Source: Melastoma dodecandrum (Eukaryota > Streptophyta > Magnoliopsida > Myrtales > Melastomataceae). From it: DNA of 64,000 nt. How positions within the stretch are numbered: position 1 is the stretch's first letter; every line of letters begins with the position of its first letter. Under the pieces are notes generated by a model that saw nothing but the letters and a program-made list of their open reading frames with translations, was not told where the DNA came from and made no database searches. The stretch lies in NCBI GenBank assembly GCA_029817715.1, contig JARUPY010000533.1, positions 4,670,001-4,734,000 of the forward strand. The letters run 5' to 3'. The translations under genes and the position numbers were made by a program. This document shows positions 10,646-22,246 of this stretch, piece after piece.

Positions 10646-11545
10646 CTAAGATACAACAGCACGCATGAGTTCAAGTTGAGCCACAGCGGTGTTTATTGCA
10701 TCTATTACTTCCAGCTTACCGCGGCTCACTGCCTCGTCAATTGGACTGCGCTCGTGGCTGCGGAATACGAACAAGACCCGGTCAGTGCAGCGACGTCTAA
10801 CGATTAGAAAAGGGAACCACAATCTACGAGCTTTATTCAGATCCCCGAACCTGTTCAGCAAAGATGCATCTGCTCCTGCGAGGATCAAATTCTTTACCAC
10901 CTGGAAAGTCATGCCGATGAGGAATCGTGGAAGAATGCGCAGCAAATGTGATTGCTGTCAAGCTAAAAGATGGTTTTTACCTGTATGTGACCATTGAGGC
11001 AAGCCCAATGCAACGGCGTGTTCTTCTCCTCGTTAATGGCATTCACATCCTGTAAAGGAAATCATCATCGTCAATGTGTGTCCATAGAGGGACTATATGA
11101 TCAAACGAAGCTGAAAGAATGAAGCCGAATCAGAATCCTCACCACCCCTCTGCCGATAAGATATTCCACAATATCGAGGTGTCCATTGGCCGCGGCCATA
11201 TGAAGGGCTGCCAGAACATGGTCCAAAACCAAGCATCAGCAAACGAGCAATCACACGGATAAATAGGAAGGCGATGATAGGATGGCATACCGGTGCGGCC
11301 TTGTTCGTCCTTGGAACCAAGAGGAATGCCGGCGGTCGCCAAGCTCATCAGGTCCTCTAGATCGCCATACCTAGCCGCCTACACACAAATCGCAAAAAGC
11401 AATCAATCCGCCGGTCGACCGAGCTGTCCCTAAGGTGAAATCAGATGCAGAGAAGAGGATAAGGAAGACGAACGTCCAGCAATGCTTCCGCATCCTCCGG
11501 CGACGTTTCGTGGTTCGGTCCCGCCGCCCCCGACTCCGCTCCCAT
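10646..11545 (-). CDS. Small ankyrin-repeat protein, At3g09890-like
   Basis: Six exons on the minus strand: complement of 11474-11545, 11291-11378, 11143-11207, 10981-11049, 10851-10900 and 10646-10757. They join in frame to 151 residues with GT-AG introns throughout. The start is 'MGAESGAAGPNHETSPEDAE'. Ankyrin repeats follow: 'GRTALHMAAANGHLDIVEYL', 'NTPLHWACLNGH', and a third ending 'NLILAGADASLLNSHERSPI'. The C-terminus is 'INTAVAQLELMRAVVS'. The best remembered match is the small Arabidopsis ankyrin protein At3g09890 (a Yar1-like group, in which yeast Yar1 chaperones ribosomal protein Rps3), so a ribosome-assembly chaperone role is possible but inferred. The intron between the last two exons (10758-10850) is short and has an open frame across it, so its retention would not stop translation. 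Confidence 0.85.
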
Positions 11546-11834
11546 CGTCGCTTTTGGATGTTGCAAAGACTGCGCTGCAGCGGCAGGGGAGACGAAGCCA
11601 AGCCCCAGCCGAACCGGACCGGATCGATCCTAACAAACTGGGCTTTTTGGGCTCAACAGTAGGCCGATACAGATGGGTCACCTTTAAGATTGGACCCATC
11701 TTGGGAAAACGAACGGGCCGAGACTGGCCCAAATAACGTATATTGCGAAAAGAGAGAAATGGTGAGCCCCACATGCTAAATGCCTCTCTTCTCTATCCCC
11801 ACCGTACCAAATGATGCAAAAATGTCAACAAACT
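11546..11834. promoter_or_regulatory. Upstream region of the ankyrin-repeat gene
   Basis: This probably contains the 5' UTR and promoter of the minus-strand ankyrin gene. No element could be pinpointed. Confidence 0.3.
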
Positions 11835-12385
11835 TAAAGCCTGTTTGGTAGCTGAAATTTTCCTAATCATCTTACTTCAATTCAAATGAAAATGAAAATT
11901 AAGAAAAGAAGTTTGGTTTCTAAAAAACAAAAAAAAACAAAAATTTTGGAAACGTTTTTAAAATTTCTTTTTAATTTAGAAAACGAGTTTAGCCCGTTTC
12001 TAAAACTTTCTATCTTTTTAAAGCCTCAACCCAATCTCTCTTCCCCATCCCTCTCAACTCAGCTGCAACGCGTTCTCCGAGAACCATGAGCATTGCCGCT
12101 CCTCCCAGCCCAATCCCTCTTTCCCTCGCCTCCTCGGAGACGCCTCAGCTCCACCGCTTCCTCCCCTGCCTCCGGCCTTGCCCAGCCTCCCTTCTCCCCG
12201 GCGCCTTTCGTAGACCCCTCAGCGCGACCGCTCCCCTACGCCTCCCGATCCCCGCTCAGTCCAGCGGTCATTCACCACGCCTCCTCAGTTGAGACTCGGT
12301 AAACACCTTTTTGAAAAATGTTAAAACAAAAAAATTGAATGGGTAGAAAATAGTAGGAAATTTCTGGAACCAAACACGCACTTAC
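11835..12385. mobile_element. Possible MITE with degenerate terminal inverted repeats
   Basis: The left end reads AAAGCCTGTTTGGTAGCTGA and continues AAATTTTCCTAA. The reverse complement of the right end reads AAGTGCGTGTTTGGTTCC and continues AGAAATTTCCTA. The shared core GTTTGGT...GAAATTT.CCTA is typical of plant hAT-like MITE termini. The interior is unusual: AT-rich flanks surround a CpG-rich, pyrimidine-rich centre (about 12060-12300) that is open in two frames ('MSIAAPPSPIPLSLASSETP'). No clear target-site duplication was found, so this is a moderate call. Confidence 0.4.
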
Positions 12386-12403
12386 TTTTCCAGGACCCGC
12401 CCA

Positions 12404-12434
<31 letters not shown>
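12404..12434 (+). repeat. (TTA)n microsatellite
   Basis: About ten TTA units without interruption. Confidence 0.9.
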
Positions 12435-12435
<1 letters not shown>

Positions 12436-12689
12436 AAAGTGAATTTGACTCCCCATTTCCCTTTCATTTTGGTTTGTCAACTAATGTTAACTAAATACTT
12501 GTAGTACACGCAAAAAAAAGGTACGTGTTGAGGATTTGGGAAGGGGAGACTGAAATGTAAACGATCATATTGACCTTTTTTAATTTCTTAATTATTTTCT
12601 CCATACGCGCAGAACTCATTTTTACTTTTTTTTTTTAATCTTTTATTTATTTTCTGAAAAGTCCCAATTCCAAAGACGGAAATAAAGGG

Positions 12690-12714
12690 CTCTCTCTCTC
12701 TCTCTCTCTCTCTC
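12690..12714 (+). repeat. (TC)n microsatellite upstream of the RING gene
   Basis: About twelve TC units followed by (CCACCG)-like units. It lies about 270 bases upstream of the RING gene start, where pyrimidine tracts are common in plant 5' regions. Confidence 0.9.
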
Positions 12715-12980
12715 ACCACCGCCACCGCCACCGCCAGGAATCGGGGGGGAGGGGAATCCATTTCATTCCTCGGCGTATCTTCGTCATCTCCAAACTCGCC
12801 CATCCACCCTTTTCCCTCTTCCCCTTATCGATCATAATATATAACATACACACCTATAAATCGGCACAACGATCCACCTTTTTGGTTCGGCAGCATCACG
12901 TTTACTTCCCTTCCCCCCCCCATCTGTCAAGCTCGCAAGTTCCCTCGTTGGAGGGGGTTGAGTCTTCCCGTCCCCCACTC

Positions 12981-14480
12981 ATGGCCGCTGTCGTGGTTAC
13001 CGACTCCAATGTCCTCCTGGATCAGGTTTGTTTTCCACCCCCCCCCCCCCCCCCCCCCCCCGGTCGATCGGTGTTGTTCTTGTGTTTCCTGGGAGATGGG
13101 TTGGAGATAAAGGTTTGGCCTTTTTTTTGTCGGACATGGTCGTCGGATCTGGAATTAGGTCATGGGTTTTTCGTGGGTGTTGCTGATTGTTGCGTGGTTT
13201 CTGATAATTAGGTTTTGATTTGTTAGGGAGAGATGGTGACCGCGACAGGGGGTTGTGTTGGTGGTGGGTACGATGCTCATGGTGGGATCTGCGCGATTTG
13301 TTTGGACAAGATCTCTCTTCAGGAGACTGCTCTTGTGAAAGGTTGCGACCACACATACTGGTTTGTTGGAACCTCGTCCATTGCCTCCCCTCCCTCCCTC
13401 TGCATTTTTACTGCTTTGTCGCAGTTCGGCTCTGGAATAACTCAATGACGATTGATTGCCGTTCTCATTGTTCTCGCTGTCATGCTGCTCCTTGACCGGG
13501 AATGCTCCGTTCAGTGGAATTGTCAAGTTTGTATTGTTGTCATGTAATTGCTTTGTGGTGGGATAATCGAGCATCTCTTGTACTCTGATCACACAGTTAT
13601 GCACTGCCTGTATTTGTCAGCAGTTGTTCTATTTGCTGATGTATAATCTGCTTTAGATATTATAAGGACCTGCCTATTGTCATGAGGAGATGTAGCTTGA
13701 TGGGGGCATCCGTTTAACATGATTAGAGTTATGTGAGGTCTGCATTGTATAGAAGTCATTGTGTTCGAATGTGCCGGTTGTTTCTTGTTATGTAAACATG
13801 AACTGCGTGCTTGCCTACGAAACTAGTTCCTCATTCAATTTGTCGTGTGGTGCAGTGTGACATGCATCCTTCGATGGGCATCATGCAAGGAGCACCCTAC
13901 CTGTCCTCAGTGTAAACACCCCTTTGACTTCCTCGACGTCCACCGTTCGTTGGACGGCAGGTCCTGCTCCTTACTCGTTTGTTGGTAATTTTCCTATTCG
14001 ATCTTTTATGGGGATGTTCTCATTCTAGAACTGGATCAAATTGTTGATTGCAGCATTCATGATTACATGTTTGAGGAGAGTGTCTGCTTGCTTCTGAGAG
14101 CATCTTGGTTCAACCCCTTGGTGGTCCATTATGAGGAATCTTCATACGATGACCCGGAGGAATATAATCCTTATTATGAAGAGGACGAGGATGAAGACGA
14201 TCTGGATGAAGTTTACTTCAACTCCCCGAATGTCCGCATTGGTAATCGTAGGTGGGGAGATAACGGCTACGTCCATGCTGGTCGACAGGAAGCGCGTCCC
14301 GTGTACCGATTCCAGCGTCAGGACGACTCGGGTAGTGCGAGCTCGTCTCGTCCAGCTAAGAAGGACCCTCCAAAGGAAATGACCGGGAGACGGGCGAAAA
14401 GGGCGATGAAACGGGAGGCTGCTGACAAGGCTGCAGCCGAAAAACATCAGCAGCACCTCGTGAGGCTAGGCAGGAAGTGA
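12981..14480 (+). CDS. RING-HC (C3HC4) zinc-finger protein, probable E3 ubiquitin ligase
   Basis: Four exons, 12981-13025, 13227-13360, 13856-13960 and 14054-14480, join to 236 residues with GT-AG introns. The start is 'MAAVVVTDSNVLLDQ'. The RING uses Cys37, Cys40, Cys55, His57, Cys60, Cys63, Cys76 and Cys79 (CAIC...CDHTYCVTC...CPQC); the second exon junction falls inside 'HTYC'. C3HC4 RINGs bind two zincs and recruit E2 enzymes. After the RING comes an acidic stretch ('YYEEDEDEDDLDEVYF', about residues 130-145). A basic Lys/Arg/Ala-rich helix ends the protein ('RRAKRAMKREAADKAAAEKH'). The layout matches small plant RING/U-box superfamily proteins such as At3g05545/At5g19430, with unknown substrates. 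Intron 1 has a run of 24 C. Confidence 0.87.
13038..13061 (+). repeat. Poly-C run in RING gene intron 1
   Basis: Twenty-four consecutive C, 13 bases after the donor site. Its length is likely to vary or be mis-sequenced. Confidence 0.9.
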
Positions 14481-16743
14481 TCGGTGGTTTCTCGGCGCCG
14501 CCCTCCCTCGACTCCCCATTAACCATGTACATATCCATCCATGCTCCTAGACTTGTTGTGGAGTAAAAATTGTAAATGGGATGCTGATTTGGTGCCACCA
14601 GTTGCTGTACAATGGCTGTAGCATCTGGGTTTTAGCTTTAGAACCTCAAATTTCCCAGATGTTGGTCTTGGACAGTCCCTGGGAGGCTTCTCTCTATGAC
14701 CCAACACCATATTTTCTTTCACAGAATAATTTCCTCCTGGGGATGTATCATTTACAGGGTTAAGTACCCCCATGTTGCTCCCTGGTAAGAAGGATGTTTG
14801 TGGTATCAATCAGTATATTCTTTGTCTGCTTCTGGCATGGCCTTATGATACGTCTGGCCAACATTGTACATGCTCTTTGTGATTCTAACATTAGATGGAG
14901 ACAGACAAGGATTGAACTTAACTACTCCCAAGTTTTTAACCTCCTTTCTTTTTCATCCAAAAACAGTCTAATTCGGCTGCTCCCGCACCAACTCCTTACC
15001 TACCACAAACAAATCTCCGAAAACAGAGCCTTTGATCGAAGGAGAACCCATCCACGTTGAACTTCATGCTTTTTCAGGGTCCAAATTACACTGAGAACTC
15101 TCTTTCATCTTCTTGCAAGACCGACTGACTTTACCAAAATTTCTCATATGAGTTAATTTCACTTCTCCACAAATAGTGTGTAAGACAGCTAAAGTGGGGT
15201 ATGGCTTTCGCTACCCAATACAAAAAATAAAAATAAAAATAAAAAATATGATATAGATGATTGAGATAATAATCATTACTTGTGACCCCACTGGAGATGA
15301 AGATGAAGATGCTCCGTGCAACCAAACCAAAGCCTTTGTCCTAATGTTTTAGATGTGAGGCAATCCCTGGCTTGTGATCGTGTAGTGGTGGAGAGGAAGC
15401 AAGCAATCCAATCGCACTCGCACTCGCCTCCAATTCTTTTGTTGGTGGGTCAGGGGGAGAAAGCAATGCCATTGAAGGCTTTCTCTGACCCAAACATCAC
15501 TTTGGGTGAATACATACGCACAACTAAGGCTGAACAATTAGCTTTTGTTTCCACTGGGATGAGAAAGGTAGATCCATGGACTTGTTTGATTACCATGTCA
15601 TGAGACAAAGCCATGGCTTGCCTATCGCATATGTTCCTTTACATCAACGAGGAATGACATGCGATGGCCCATATGAAACAGCGAGGAACTGCCTGCTGTC
15701 TCAAAGCATTCGATACAAGGGCCTCGGTATTAAATAATAATACCATGACAGTAGAAGGCAAAGAAAACCTGGGTTCATGTAAGTGACAGTTGGGATTTCC
15801 CATTGAAAATCTCATAGCACTGCAAACAAGCACTGATCCAAGAGCCAGTTTTTTTCTTTTTAATTTCAGTGTTGTAAGTATCACCCGTTAATGAGAGTTA
15901 CTCCCAATGTGTGAAGCAAGTCCTGTCCTTTGATGAATGGAGGTTAATGGCTGTGCTTACGAACATGCTGTCATTAGCAAGCAAAACAAGGAATGACAAA
16001 ACAAAAAATGGCTGCACTGCAGTAGATCCTCCAGTTCATCCTCATCCTAAGCGGAAGTAACGATGCAAAGGAAGTGTCGGAAGCATTTCCTTTACGACAG
16101 TTTGTAATCAAGCTGTGCGACGTTGGATGAAAGCACGAATGCCTGATCGACACGGGTGTTCCTAAGCAGGGCCGAAGGGCTCCTACTGCTGCTCTAAACA
16201 CATCTAGAGGTTTCTTCCACTGGTAGAAATATCTCAGCATCTCCGTGACACTGGGGGGGGGGGGATTTTAATGTTTTGTGGGAGTTATTCTTTTCTTGTG
16301 AGGAACAAAACCAATCCAGGCAGGGGACCATCAAGTGTAGGACAAACCAAATGAAACCCAAGTGAAGCAGGGCTCAGTCCCTTGAAGTGGAAGCAAGTTA
16401 AGCATACACTCCCAAAGGACACTGGAAATTATGTGCAAACAACAATAATTTGCATATATATAAGCAAAGGCACTTTCATAACAAGACATTATCATTACAT
16501 CATCCCATGTTTCCTTTTCTTCCTCCTCCTTCCTCAGCCTCACCTACTACCAAACCCACCACCCTCTCTTTGAAACTTGCCTCCCCTCCCCTGCAATTCC
16601 CACAAAAATGTCTCTCTTTCTCCACTCTCAAGTTCATCACTAGTTAGTCATCACCATCTCCAATCATTATGTGCCCTCCAAGTCAACTGTCTATTGGATT
16701 CTAGCTCCTTCCTTTCTTTTTTCACCCCCTTTGAACTCCTCGG
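14481..16743. other. Intergenic, no recognised gene
   Basis: The RING gene 3' UTR is expected at the left, and the C2 gene 5' UTR and promoter at the right (pyrimidine-rich leader from about 16500). Short ORFs in between (for example 15316-15603 +) have no recognisable family. A run of 10 G lies at about 16254-16263. Confidence 0.45.
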
Positions 16744-17943
16744 ATGGATGCTTTCAGTCATCCTTCTAATTTCCAGTTCAATCCCAAGCCGGACACCATG
16801 GTGGATGACCACGAGGACGAGGACGAGTCCGAGTTCCTGGGGATCCTCCACGTCTACATTCACCACGCGAGGAACATCCACAACATATGCATATACAACA
16901 AGCAAGATGTGTACGCCAAGTTCTCACTTACCTGCAGCCCCGACGAAACTCTCTCTACGAGGATCGTCCATGAGGGTGGCAAGAACCCGGACTTCAATGA
17001 GAATCTGATGATCAAGGTCACGCAGCCAGATTCGGTCCTCAAATGTGAGATATGGGTTCTGAGCAGGGCTAGAAACTACATGGAAGATCAGCTGTTGGGG
17101 TTCACTTTGGTGCCAATGTCACAGATTTTGGGGAGAGGGAAGGTAACAGAGGATTACAGCCTCTCATCGACTGATCTCTTTCATTCCCCTGCCGGAACCG
17201 TGAAGCTCAGCCTCAAATTCAATGCATCGGCGGTGGTGAAAAACCCCGCGAGCAACAACAACAACTCATCGATAACATCCGAGGTAGTGCTGTTAGATAG
17301 TAAGGTCTCGGTGGCAGCGGATGTTTCCGCATACTCGAGGATCGAGTTCCCAGATGTCAACGTCCTCGCGGAAAATCAAGTACTGGTTTCAGAGTACTCG
17401 AGGGTGGCTAATCCTGCCAAGTTCGTGACCTTTCTACAGCTCCGGAACTCCGACGAGGAACGGATTCCATCCATGGATGATTACGAGATGTCTGCGGACT
17501 GTGACTGCGGCTCCTCCGAGAACAATCCGGCTTCGCCAAACGAAAGCTGCGGCCCAAACTCCTCCTTCCAGTGCTCGACGGGGGCCCCAAGGCTAAGAGG
17601 TGACGAAAGGAACTCGGCAGAATCGAAGCAAGCCTCCGCTGCAGCCGCGATTTTCAAGACGCAGCCCTCGAAGGGACTAACCGTTGAGATTGAAGGAGAG
17701 GAGGAATCAGCGGCAATGCAGAAACAGATCGTGGACATGTACATGAGAAGCATGCAGCAGTTCACGGAGTCGCTGGCGAACATGAAGCTCCCGATGGAAA
17801 TCGACAATCCGGCGGCCGCCCGCGGAGGTTCCGGCGACGTGGAGGTGGAGGGGAAGGAGGAGGAGGAGGTGGTGGTGGGGGCCACCAGGAAGAAGAAGGA
17901 TAATCAGGCAAGAGTGTTTTACGGCAGTCGGGCCTTCTTCTAG
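16744..17943 (+). CDS. C2-domain protein (plant CaLB-type)
   Basis: An intronless frame of 399 residues. A single C2 domain covers about residues 32-160: 'FLGILHVYIHHARNIHNICI', 'DVYAKFSL', 'NPDFNENLMIKVTQPDSVLK' and 'DQLLGFTLVPMSQIL'. C2 domains bind phospholipid, often through calcium. Some loop acidic positions are present, but I cannot confirm full calcium coordination. The rest is Ser/Asn-rich and low in structure. Near the C-terminus a helical, Met/Gln-rich stretch ('KQIVDMYMRSMQQFTESLAN') precedes an acidic-then-basic tail. The arrangement resembles plant calcium-dependent lipid-binding proteins such as At5g55530/At2g25460. The first ATG is used; a second at 16798 ('MVDDHEDEDESEF') also precedes the whole domain. 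Confidence 0.85.
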   Translation: MDAFSHPSNFQFNPKPDTMVDDHEDEDESEFLGILHVYIHHARNIHNICIYNKQDVYAKFSLTCSPDETLSTRIVHEGGKNPDFNENLMIKVTQPDSVLKCEIWVLSRARNYMEDQLLGFTLVPMSQILGRGKVTEDYSLSSTDLFHSPAGTVKLSLKFNASAVVKNPASNNNNSSITSEVVLLDSKVSVAADVSAYSRIEFPDVNVLAENQVLVSEYSRVANPAKFVTFLQLRNSDEERIPSMDDYEMSADCDCGSSENNPASPNESCGPNSSFQCSTGAPRLRGDERNSAESKQASAAAAIFKTQPSKGLTVEIEGEEESAAMQKQIVDMYMRSMQQFTESLANMKLPMEIDNPAAARGGSGDVEVEGKEEEEVVVGATRKKKDNQARVFYGSRAFF

Positions 17944-18803
17944 AAGCTCCGGCTAGCTAATAACTTAATTTCCTCTCTTTTCTTTTTAACATTTGCTTTT
18001 AGATTCTAATTATAATTTATGTTTTTGAAATACAACAAATTAGTATGATTTCTCGTGGTTTTCTATATATATATAATCATTGCAAATAGTTGGTTATATA
18101 ATTAATAATAACTAACTTTGACGGTGTCAGAAAGAGATTGATCAAAATTAAATTGAAATTTATTTTATAAGATTGACTTAATTAGTTTAATAAGGTGGAC
18201 TAAAATACAACGAGGAGGATGTTTCTTTAAGAATATAAGCAGAGAGCCCCTGTCGGTCATCATCATCAATTAAGGGCCACGCCATTAAACTGGCTTGACA
18301 TTTACCATTTATATGTTTATTTGATAATTATTATTTTCGATACGTGATTTATTATATTGATCTCTTAATTATTTAAAAATTTGTTTATATTTGTCTGTAA
18401 AAGAAAATCAATCAAGTGAGAGCAGTGGATTCGTAGAACAAAAAAGCCTTTTTTTTTTGGTTTTGGGGGCTGGGATGTAATTGGAATCCGAGGGAAAATA
18501 ATGATAACATAAAAAGGACAGGGATCCAATTATACACTTTGTTCCATGAGCCCATAATCCAAACCTAGGCCCAATAATAAGCCCACGGATACTTCCCCCA
18601 CCCAATGCAACAACAAGCCAACTCGGGTCTGAAATAATACTCTCGTGTGTTACTTACTATGAATGAAAGATGTTTCTAAGTTGAGGAGATCTCCAAACAC
18701 CCAACTCCGCTCGGATAGTGATTTTGAGTTGGAGATGTATGAATCAAGGCCTGTGAAACTGGCTCTGATGATCTTACGTGCATTCGGACCTGTATCACAG
18801 TCC
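17944..18803. other. AT-rich intergenic sequence
   Basis: Low-GC sequence with no ORF of note. An open stretch from 18663 runs into the duplicated block and encodes nothing recognised. Confidence 0.45.
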
Positions 18804-20733
18804 AGATCTCAAGTGGCTGCTGTTTCCTTTGGTACTGGGGAGGGGTCGTCGTCGTCAGGGTTTCCTAGTCGAGGCACGTCGTGGGAACGGCTTCCTCCGG
18901 GGTTCCGTGGGTCAGCTACCCTTAACCGAGAGTTCACTTGCTGGTTCTGGAAGATGTCCGTTTCTGTCGTAGATACCTTCAAGGAGCTTTGGCTCGTTAA
19001 GAAGTTGTGGTCAGTGAGGGAGTGTGTTTGTGTTTCTGTAGTTCTAAATGTTTCTAAATGAGATTAATGATATGATCGCATTTTAAATTAAATGTGCACC
19101 CACTCGCTACAATCAACACTATCTCTTCTTCTTTCGTTTTATTTGGTGCATGGGACCGGTTTCTTACCTCGAAGTGGTAAAAATCTAATGATGGAAATCA
19201 AAAGTTTTATAGGGATTTCATGTGGTTGAATTGAACAATTGGTAGCACTTGACCAACTCTCTCTCTCTCTCTGTGCGTGTGTGTGGGGCCTGCCATGATT
19301 TCTCCCCAGCTCAGGCATTTAAAACAAGACAAATCTCTACAAACTGCTAAATTACATGCAACGACATTCTCAGAACTCAACCCTTTTAAAAATTATTAAA
19401 ACTAATTCATCCCAGAAATCAAATGTTTGTCCAAAGAGAGAGAGAGAGAGAGAGAGCATCATTGAAGTTATTGAGCAAAAGTTTTTTTAAGTCTTTCTTT
19501 TTTTTAACATTGATCGATTATTACATCCTTTTCGATCTCAAGTAAGACCTTGTAACTCACTTGATTGGGATAAATCAGGACCATGGATTTAAAAAAAAAA
19601 AAATCAGGCCAAAAAACCTAGCAAGTAAGAGAGACTTTTATTAACCTTCACTCAAAATACTTGTTATTTCAAAAGTAATTGTGCTCTAAATTCGAATTTG
19701 TGGTCATCCGCGAGCCAACACTCACAGTATAAGTGTCAAGGGACTTCGAAGTCTTGCGTTGGGCACAAAGAGAGGCAAGCAGACATGCAAGGAGGCTGTC
19801 CTGTTTTCCTGACCCCTTTTTATACGACTCTTGCATAGAGATGCCGTTTCGAGGGTTGTCGTTTTATGGGATGATCCCATATCTTCTTTTTTTTTTTGGG
19901 GGGGGGAGGGGGGGGGGGTTGGGGGTGGGATTCTGATTGATCATTTTTGGTCATCACAAGACAAAGTGGCCACAGTCTACCCCCCCATTTTGCCACATTT
20001 AATTGAATAGGGTAAACCCCCCCTAATTGATTACCCACTTCTTTGCAATCTTCACAGTGGGATATCACATGATGGCATTGCCTGGTTGTGCTAATTTCTT
20101 TTTTTATGTACATGGTGGGTTTTGATGTAGTTTACCTTGACTTTTTGTTTTTGTTTTTTGGGTTGTGGGTGAGGAGGAAGAGGAGGGATGGGAGAGAGGA
20201 AAGGAAGTGAAAAGGGAGAATGAAGACCCGACAACATCATTTTCTCTTGTGAGCAAAGGCTTCTCTGCCCACTCCCCACCACCACCGCCACATACTGTTC
20301 TTGTTCTTCTTCATCATCCACTACTCTCCTCCTCTTTGACTCTCTCTTTGTAAATCAACATCCCCCCTCCCCCTCCTTTTGACCCATGACAAAATCAATT
20401 CTTGGGACGTGCTTGATCTCGTGTGTTGTGGAAATGGAATTCAATAGTTGAGTTGAGTTATCTTATCCATCGAACATTCGTCTTCATCAATCTCTCTCTA
20501 TCGTCTGTTTCCCAAAAGGAAAACCTTTTGGAATAGACCAAACCTCAGCTTATTACCAAGCACAAACTCCAAGGGTTGTACTCCCCCAACACATACCACA
20601 AAACACCCAGAAACACATCATCATCTTCCTCTTCTTCTTCTCTTCTTCTTTCCCTTCCAAACAGATCACAAAAAGTGGGGGAAGAAAATCTCTGTTCTTT
20701 CTTCTCTCCCAGTTGCTGGGGAAGGGGTAGCTC
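18804..20733 (+). repeat. Segment upstream of the CLE gene, partly copied in inverse at 58304-59247
   Basis: Two blocks here, 18804-18938 and 19906-20733, occur adjacent and in reverse orientation at 58304-59247. The copy lacks 18939-19905. The right block holds G-runs (19898-19925), purine/pyrimidine tracts and probably the promoter and 5' leader of the CLE gene. The missing 967 bp include (CT)n at about 19258 and (GA)n at about 19435, with no coding signal. I see no clear gene in the segment. Confidence 0.8.
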
Positions 20734-20816
20734 GGGAAGGTTCTTATTTTCATGCATGGATATCTGTGCTCCTCTTCATGTTGTTATTACAACATAGAGG
20801 AGTGCATGAGGGTGTG

Positions 20817-21086
20817 ATGGGTGTAAGTATTAGGAGGAGGTTCCTCCTATCCTGGCTCGCTCTTGCTGTTCTCATGCTGTTGCTCTTCAGATCCTCTCGC
20901 GGGAACTCGAGGTTCCCAAGGCCCAGGTCGAAGGACGCGTCGGAGTTGCCAACCGGATCGGGCTCTGGTCTCGGGAGGGCTCGGGAGGACGGAGTTCGTC
21001 GTGCAAGGGGAGGAGAAGGGGGAGATATATTCGTCGACGACAAGAGGAGGGTCCGCACCGGTCCGAACCCGCTTCACAACCGTTGA
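20817..21086 (+). CDS. CLE (CLAVATA3/ESR-related) signalling peptide precursor
   Basis: A short intronless precursor of 89 residues. The N-terminus is a basic-plus-hydrophobic secretion signal ('RRRFLLSWLALAVLMLLLF', about residues 6-24). A variable, Gly/Arg/Ser-rich middle follows. At the C-terminal end is a canonical CLE box, 'RRVRTGPNPLHN' plus a terminal Arg, with the Gly6, Pro7, Pro9, Leu10 and His11 expected of the 12-residue peptide. In this family the box is excised, hydroxylated and sometimes arabinosylated, and is perceived by CLAVATA1/BAM-type receptor kinases to control stem-cell or vascular fate. The ATG at 20817 is preferred over 20766 because it opens directly onto the signal peptide. 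Which CLE subgroup it belongs to cannot be fixed from the dodecapeptide alone. Its upstream region is copied at 58.3-59.2 kb without the gene. Confidence 0.85.
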   Translation: MGVSIRRRFLLSWLALAVLMLLLFRSSRGNSRFPRPRSKDASELPTGSGSGLGRAREDGVRRARGGEGGDIFVDDKRRVRTGPNPLHNR

Positions 21087-22246
21087 ATCCGGACCAACCA
21101 GGCCCAAATCACGCATTGGGGGAGATGATGTGTATGCAGTGTCTGGTGGTTGAATCTGAACATGTCCAGTTTTGATTTTTTTTTTTAAATATCATATATG
21201 TGTATCGAGAGATGGTGGTGAAGAGTGGGGAATGGTAATTTCTCAGGGGAGATAGTCGGTGAAAACGTATTAAATGGCAAACGTATAAAGCTGTCTGTCA
21301 CATTTGATCAGATTATTGATTTTCCCCGACCCCTGTCTGTAATTAATGTTGTCCTCTCCTCTGATCTTCTCCCTTCCCCTGCGATGAAATGTCTACGATA
21401 CGCGTGTTAATTTTTTTTTTAAATTATGTAAAATATGTTTTAAGTTTAAAAAACTGTAAAAATATAAAAAATAATCGTCACACCAGCTTAATAGAAGCAC
21501 ATCATGAATGTGAATCAGAAACTTAAAAAAGTTAAAAAAAATAGTATTTTAAAAAAATCACATTTTCTTTATAAATTAAGTGTCACGAGTCGAATTTCGT
21601 AGATATTTTAAAGGCTAATCTTTTTTCAACCAACCCTAATATCTTACAATTATCTGAAACACACACGTTGAAAATGAGTTTTTGTGAGATCAAACCCTGC
21701 CTTCTTTTACTTTGACGGTGCTTTTGTCATTTGGCAGAAACTTTTTTGTTAAATGTTTATTTAGTTCCAAAATATTCAGATTGTTAGCAAAAATGTCCTA
21801 ACCTTTTGAAATAAAGTTCAAGATGTCGCATATTTATTTTTTTAAAGAAAAAACCTTAATTTTGAAAGCTCAATTTTGTCCTCGTGTTTTTTTGGGCCGA
21901 TTATACTGGACCAAGGCCCAATATACATAAAACACGGGCCTATATGGGCCAAGAGGCCGAAACAAGCACTGGAAAAAAAAAAGAAGAATGTGAATTTTCA
22001 TTAATACCATGAAATTAAAATGTGTTACGAGTAGTGGATTACGAATTAAAGAAGAACCTTCTGGACACCCAAATTTACTCAGATTGCCCCTCTACCCCCC
22101 TGCCTCGTTCAAAGATCGAAGGTTATTCCTGTACTTTCATGTTATATCCCAAGTTCTAACCCCTCCCTCTTAAACCCTACCCTCCGAACCTTCTGGCAAC
22201 GACGTACCGGACACTCCCTGCGTGAATCCACTCTTAGCGGCCGAAA
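21087..22246. other. AT-rich intergenic sequence
   Basis: No gene recognised. It contains poly-A/T stretches and GGCCCA-type motifs at about 21890-21960. The last 100 bases are the likely CPN10 leader. Confidence 0.45.

Noticed and set aside
12086..12302. Possible plastid transit peptide ORF (Ser/Pro/Leu-rich)
   Set aside because: Two frames of the same DNA are open, there is no mature domain downstream, and it lies inside a likely MITE.
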